A stretch of 64,000 nt of DNA from Neorhizobium sp. (GTDB taxonomy: Bacteria > Pseudomonadota > Alphaproteobacteria > Rhizobiales > Rhizobiaceae): positions 1,364,001-1,428,000 of the forward strand of contig JAPWKC010000004.1 in NCBI GenBank assembly GCA_028283725.1. The letters run 5' to 3'. Position 1 is the first letter of the stretch. Every line of letters begins with the position of its first letter. The notes under the pieces are model-generated. The model searched no databases. It saw nothing but the letters and a program-made list of their open reading frames with translations, and was not told where the DNA came from. Made by a program: the position numbers and the translations under genes. Below, in pieces: positions 63,397 to 64,000 of this stretch.

Positions 63397-64000
63397 CAGC
63401 GTAATCCTTGTCGCTTGAAATTCGTCGTGGTGTCGGTCGGGCGCGGCGGGGGCAGGCCATCGCCGGCGCCTGCGTTGGCCCTGGCGTCAGCGCCCTGCGC
63501 GGCAACGTAACGATAGCCTGCATCGCTGGCGGCGCCGGACGCGTGGCCGTTGCGCCTGGCAATGGTGAACTCGCGCACCGTGCGGCCGAGTTCCAGAATG
63601 ACCGTATGCAACTCGTCGGCGCTTTCCCCGGCGCGGCGTGCCGTGCGGGCGGCCGATGCGATATCCTCGCCAAGCGCGCCGACTTCGCCGGAGAGCTGCC
63701 CAAGGCTCTTGGCCTGCGCGCCGGTCTCGGTCGCGATAGCTCCGACCTGATCGTTGATATCAGCCACCTGCCGGACGATGCCGTCGATCGCATCCTGCGT
63801 GCGGTGAACCATCTGCACGCCGGTATCGACCTGCACCTTGGTACCGTTGACCAGCGTCTTGATTTCCTTGGCCGCATCGGCAGAGCGCTGTGCAAGGCCG
63901 CGGACTTCCTGCGCGACGACGGCAAAGCCGCGGCCGGCATCCCCTGCCCTTGCGGCCTCGATGCCGGCGTTGAGCGCCAGAAGATTGGTCTGGAAGGCGA
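63396..64000 (-). CDS. Methyl-accepting chemotaxis protein (partial, 5' end outside window)
   Basis: About 201 C-terminal residues. The receptor hairpin tip that binds CheA/CheW is visible ([38 protein letters not shown]), followed by the return helix with [31 protein letters not shown]. The tail is Ala/Gly-rich and ends FKRQGLR, with no NWETF-type CheR/CheB docking pentapeptide. It is first in the visible che operon; in rhizobia the receptor here (McpE/IcpA type) is often cytoplasmic, which cannot be checked from this part. Confidence 0.93.
   Translation of the reverse strand, partial: AFQTNLLALNAGIEAARAGDAGRGFAVVAQEVRGLAQRSADAAKEIKTLVNGTKVQVDTGVQMVHRTQDAIDGIVRQVADINDQVGAIATETGAQAKSLGQLSGEVGALGEDIASAARTARRAGESADELHTVILELGRTVREFTIARRNGHASGAASDAGYRYVAAQGADARANAGAGDGLPPPRPTDTTTNFKRQGLR

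Overview
The window is almost entirely a chromosomal flagellar, motility and chemotaxis supercluster of an alphaproteobacterium. The organism is most probably a member of the Rhizobiaceae (Rhizobium/Agrobacterium/Sinorhizobium type). The call rests on several rhizobial hallmarks: the LuxR-type pair VisN/VisR, the orphan OmpR-type regulator Rem, FlbT/FlaF, the periplasmic motor proteins MotC and MotE, four tandem flagellin genes, and a che operon with two CheY proteins, CheD, a STAS-type CheS and a CheT-like protein. GC content is high throughout. I saw no rRNA, tRNA, CRISPR array or insertion sequence.

Layout. 1-6455 (minus strand): alpha-glucoside uptake operon aglE-F-G-A-K; AglK runs off the left edge. 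6654-7553: folD. 7679-10287: a two-gene polysaccharide module (divergent WecG/TagA-like protein plus GumC/Wzz-like chain-length protein). 10469-27730 (minus): late and export flagellar genes. These are a FliH-like gene with motB-motC-fliK-transglycosylase, then rem, flgE-K-L-flaF-flbT-flgD-fliQ, flhA-fliR, a FliJ-like gene, a flgJ-type gene, a FlgN-like gene and a second FliL-like gene. 28021-32505: four flagellins. 32736-35838: two convergent glycosyltransferase genes, one of the O-GlcNAc-transferase (GT41) type, lodged between flaA and fliP. 35910-42061 (minus): flgB-C-fliE-flgG-A-I-motE-flgH-fliL-fliP. 42271-45057 (minus): flgF-fliI-membrane protein. 45274-50571 (plus): motA-fliM-N-G-flhB-orf. 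50688-52910: a large DUF1217 repeat protein. 52968-54467: visN-visR. 54830-56506: fliF. 56685-64000 (minus): mcp(partial)-cheS-Y1-A-W-R-B-Y2-D-T.

Logic of the locus. VisNR and Rem are the expected top and middle regulators. The structural operons encode the basal body, export gate, hook and filament, and MotA/B with MotC/E form the periplasmic motor. The che operon controls the motor through two CheYs. A direct reading of the intergenic regions finds one shared promoter-like box, TTCRCGCAAG, then nine bases, then CTAG or a close variant. It lies in the correct orientation upstream of seven flagellar transcription units (flgB, flgE, flgF, motA, fliF, the FliH-like/motB operon and flhA). A different shared motif, centred on GGCATGAAGC, sits 63-75 bases upstream of every flagellin start.

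The points most worth following up are these two promoter motifs, the flagellin-adjacent GT41 glycosyltransferase pair, a CheZ-like DxxxQ motif in the CheT-like protein, a 110-bp perfectly identical block shared by two flagellin genes, and the five-repeat DUF1217 protein in a cluster with no recognisable fliD.
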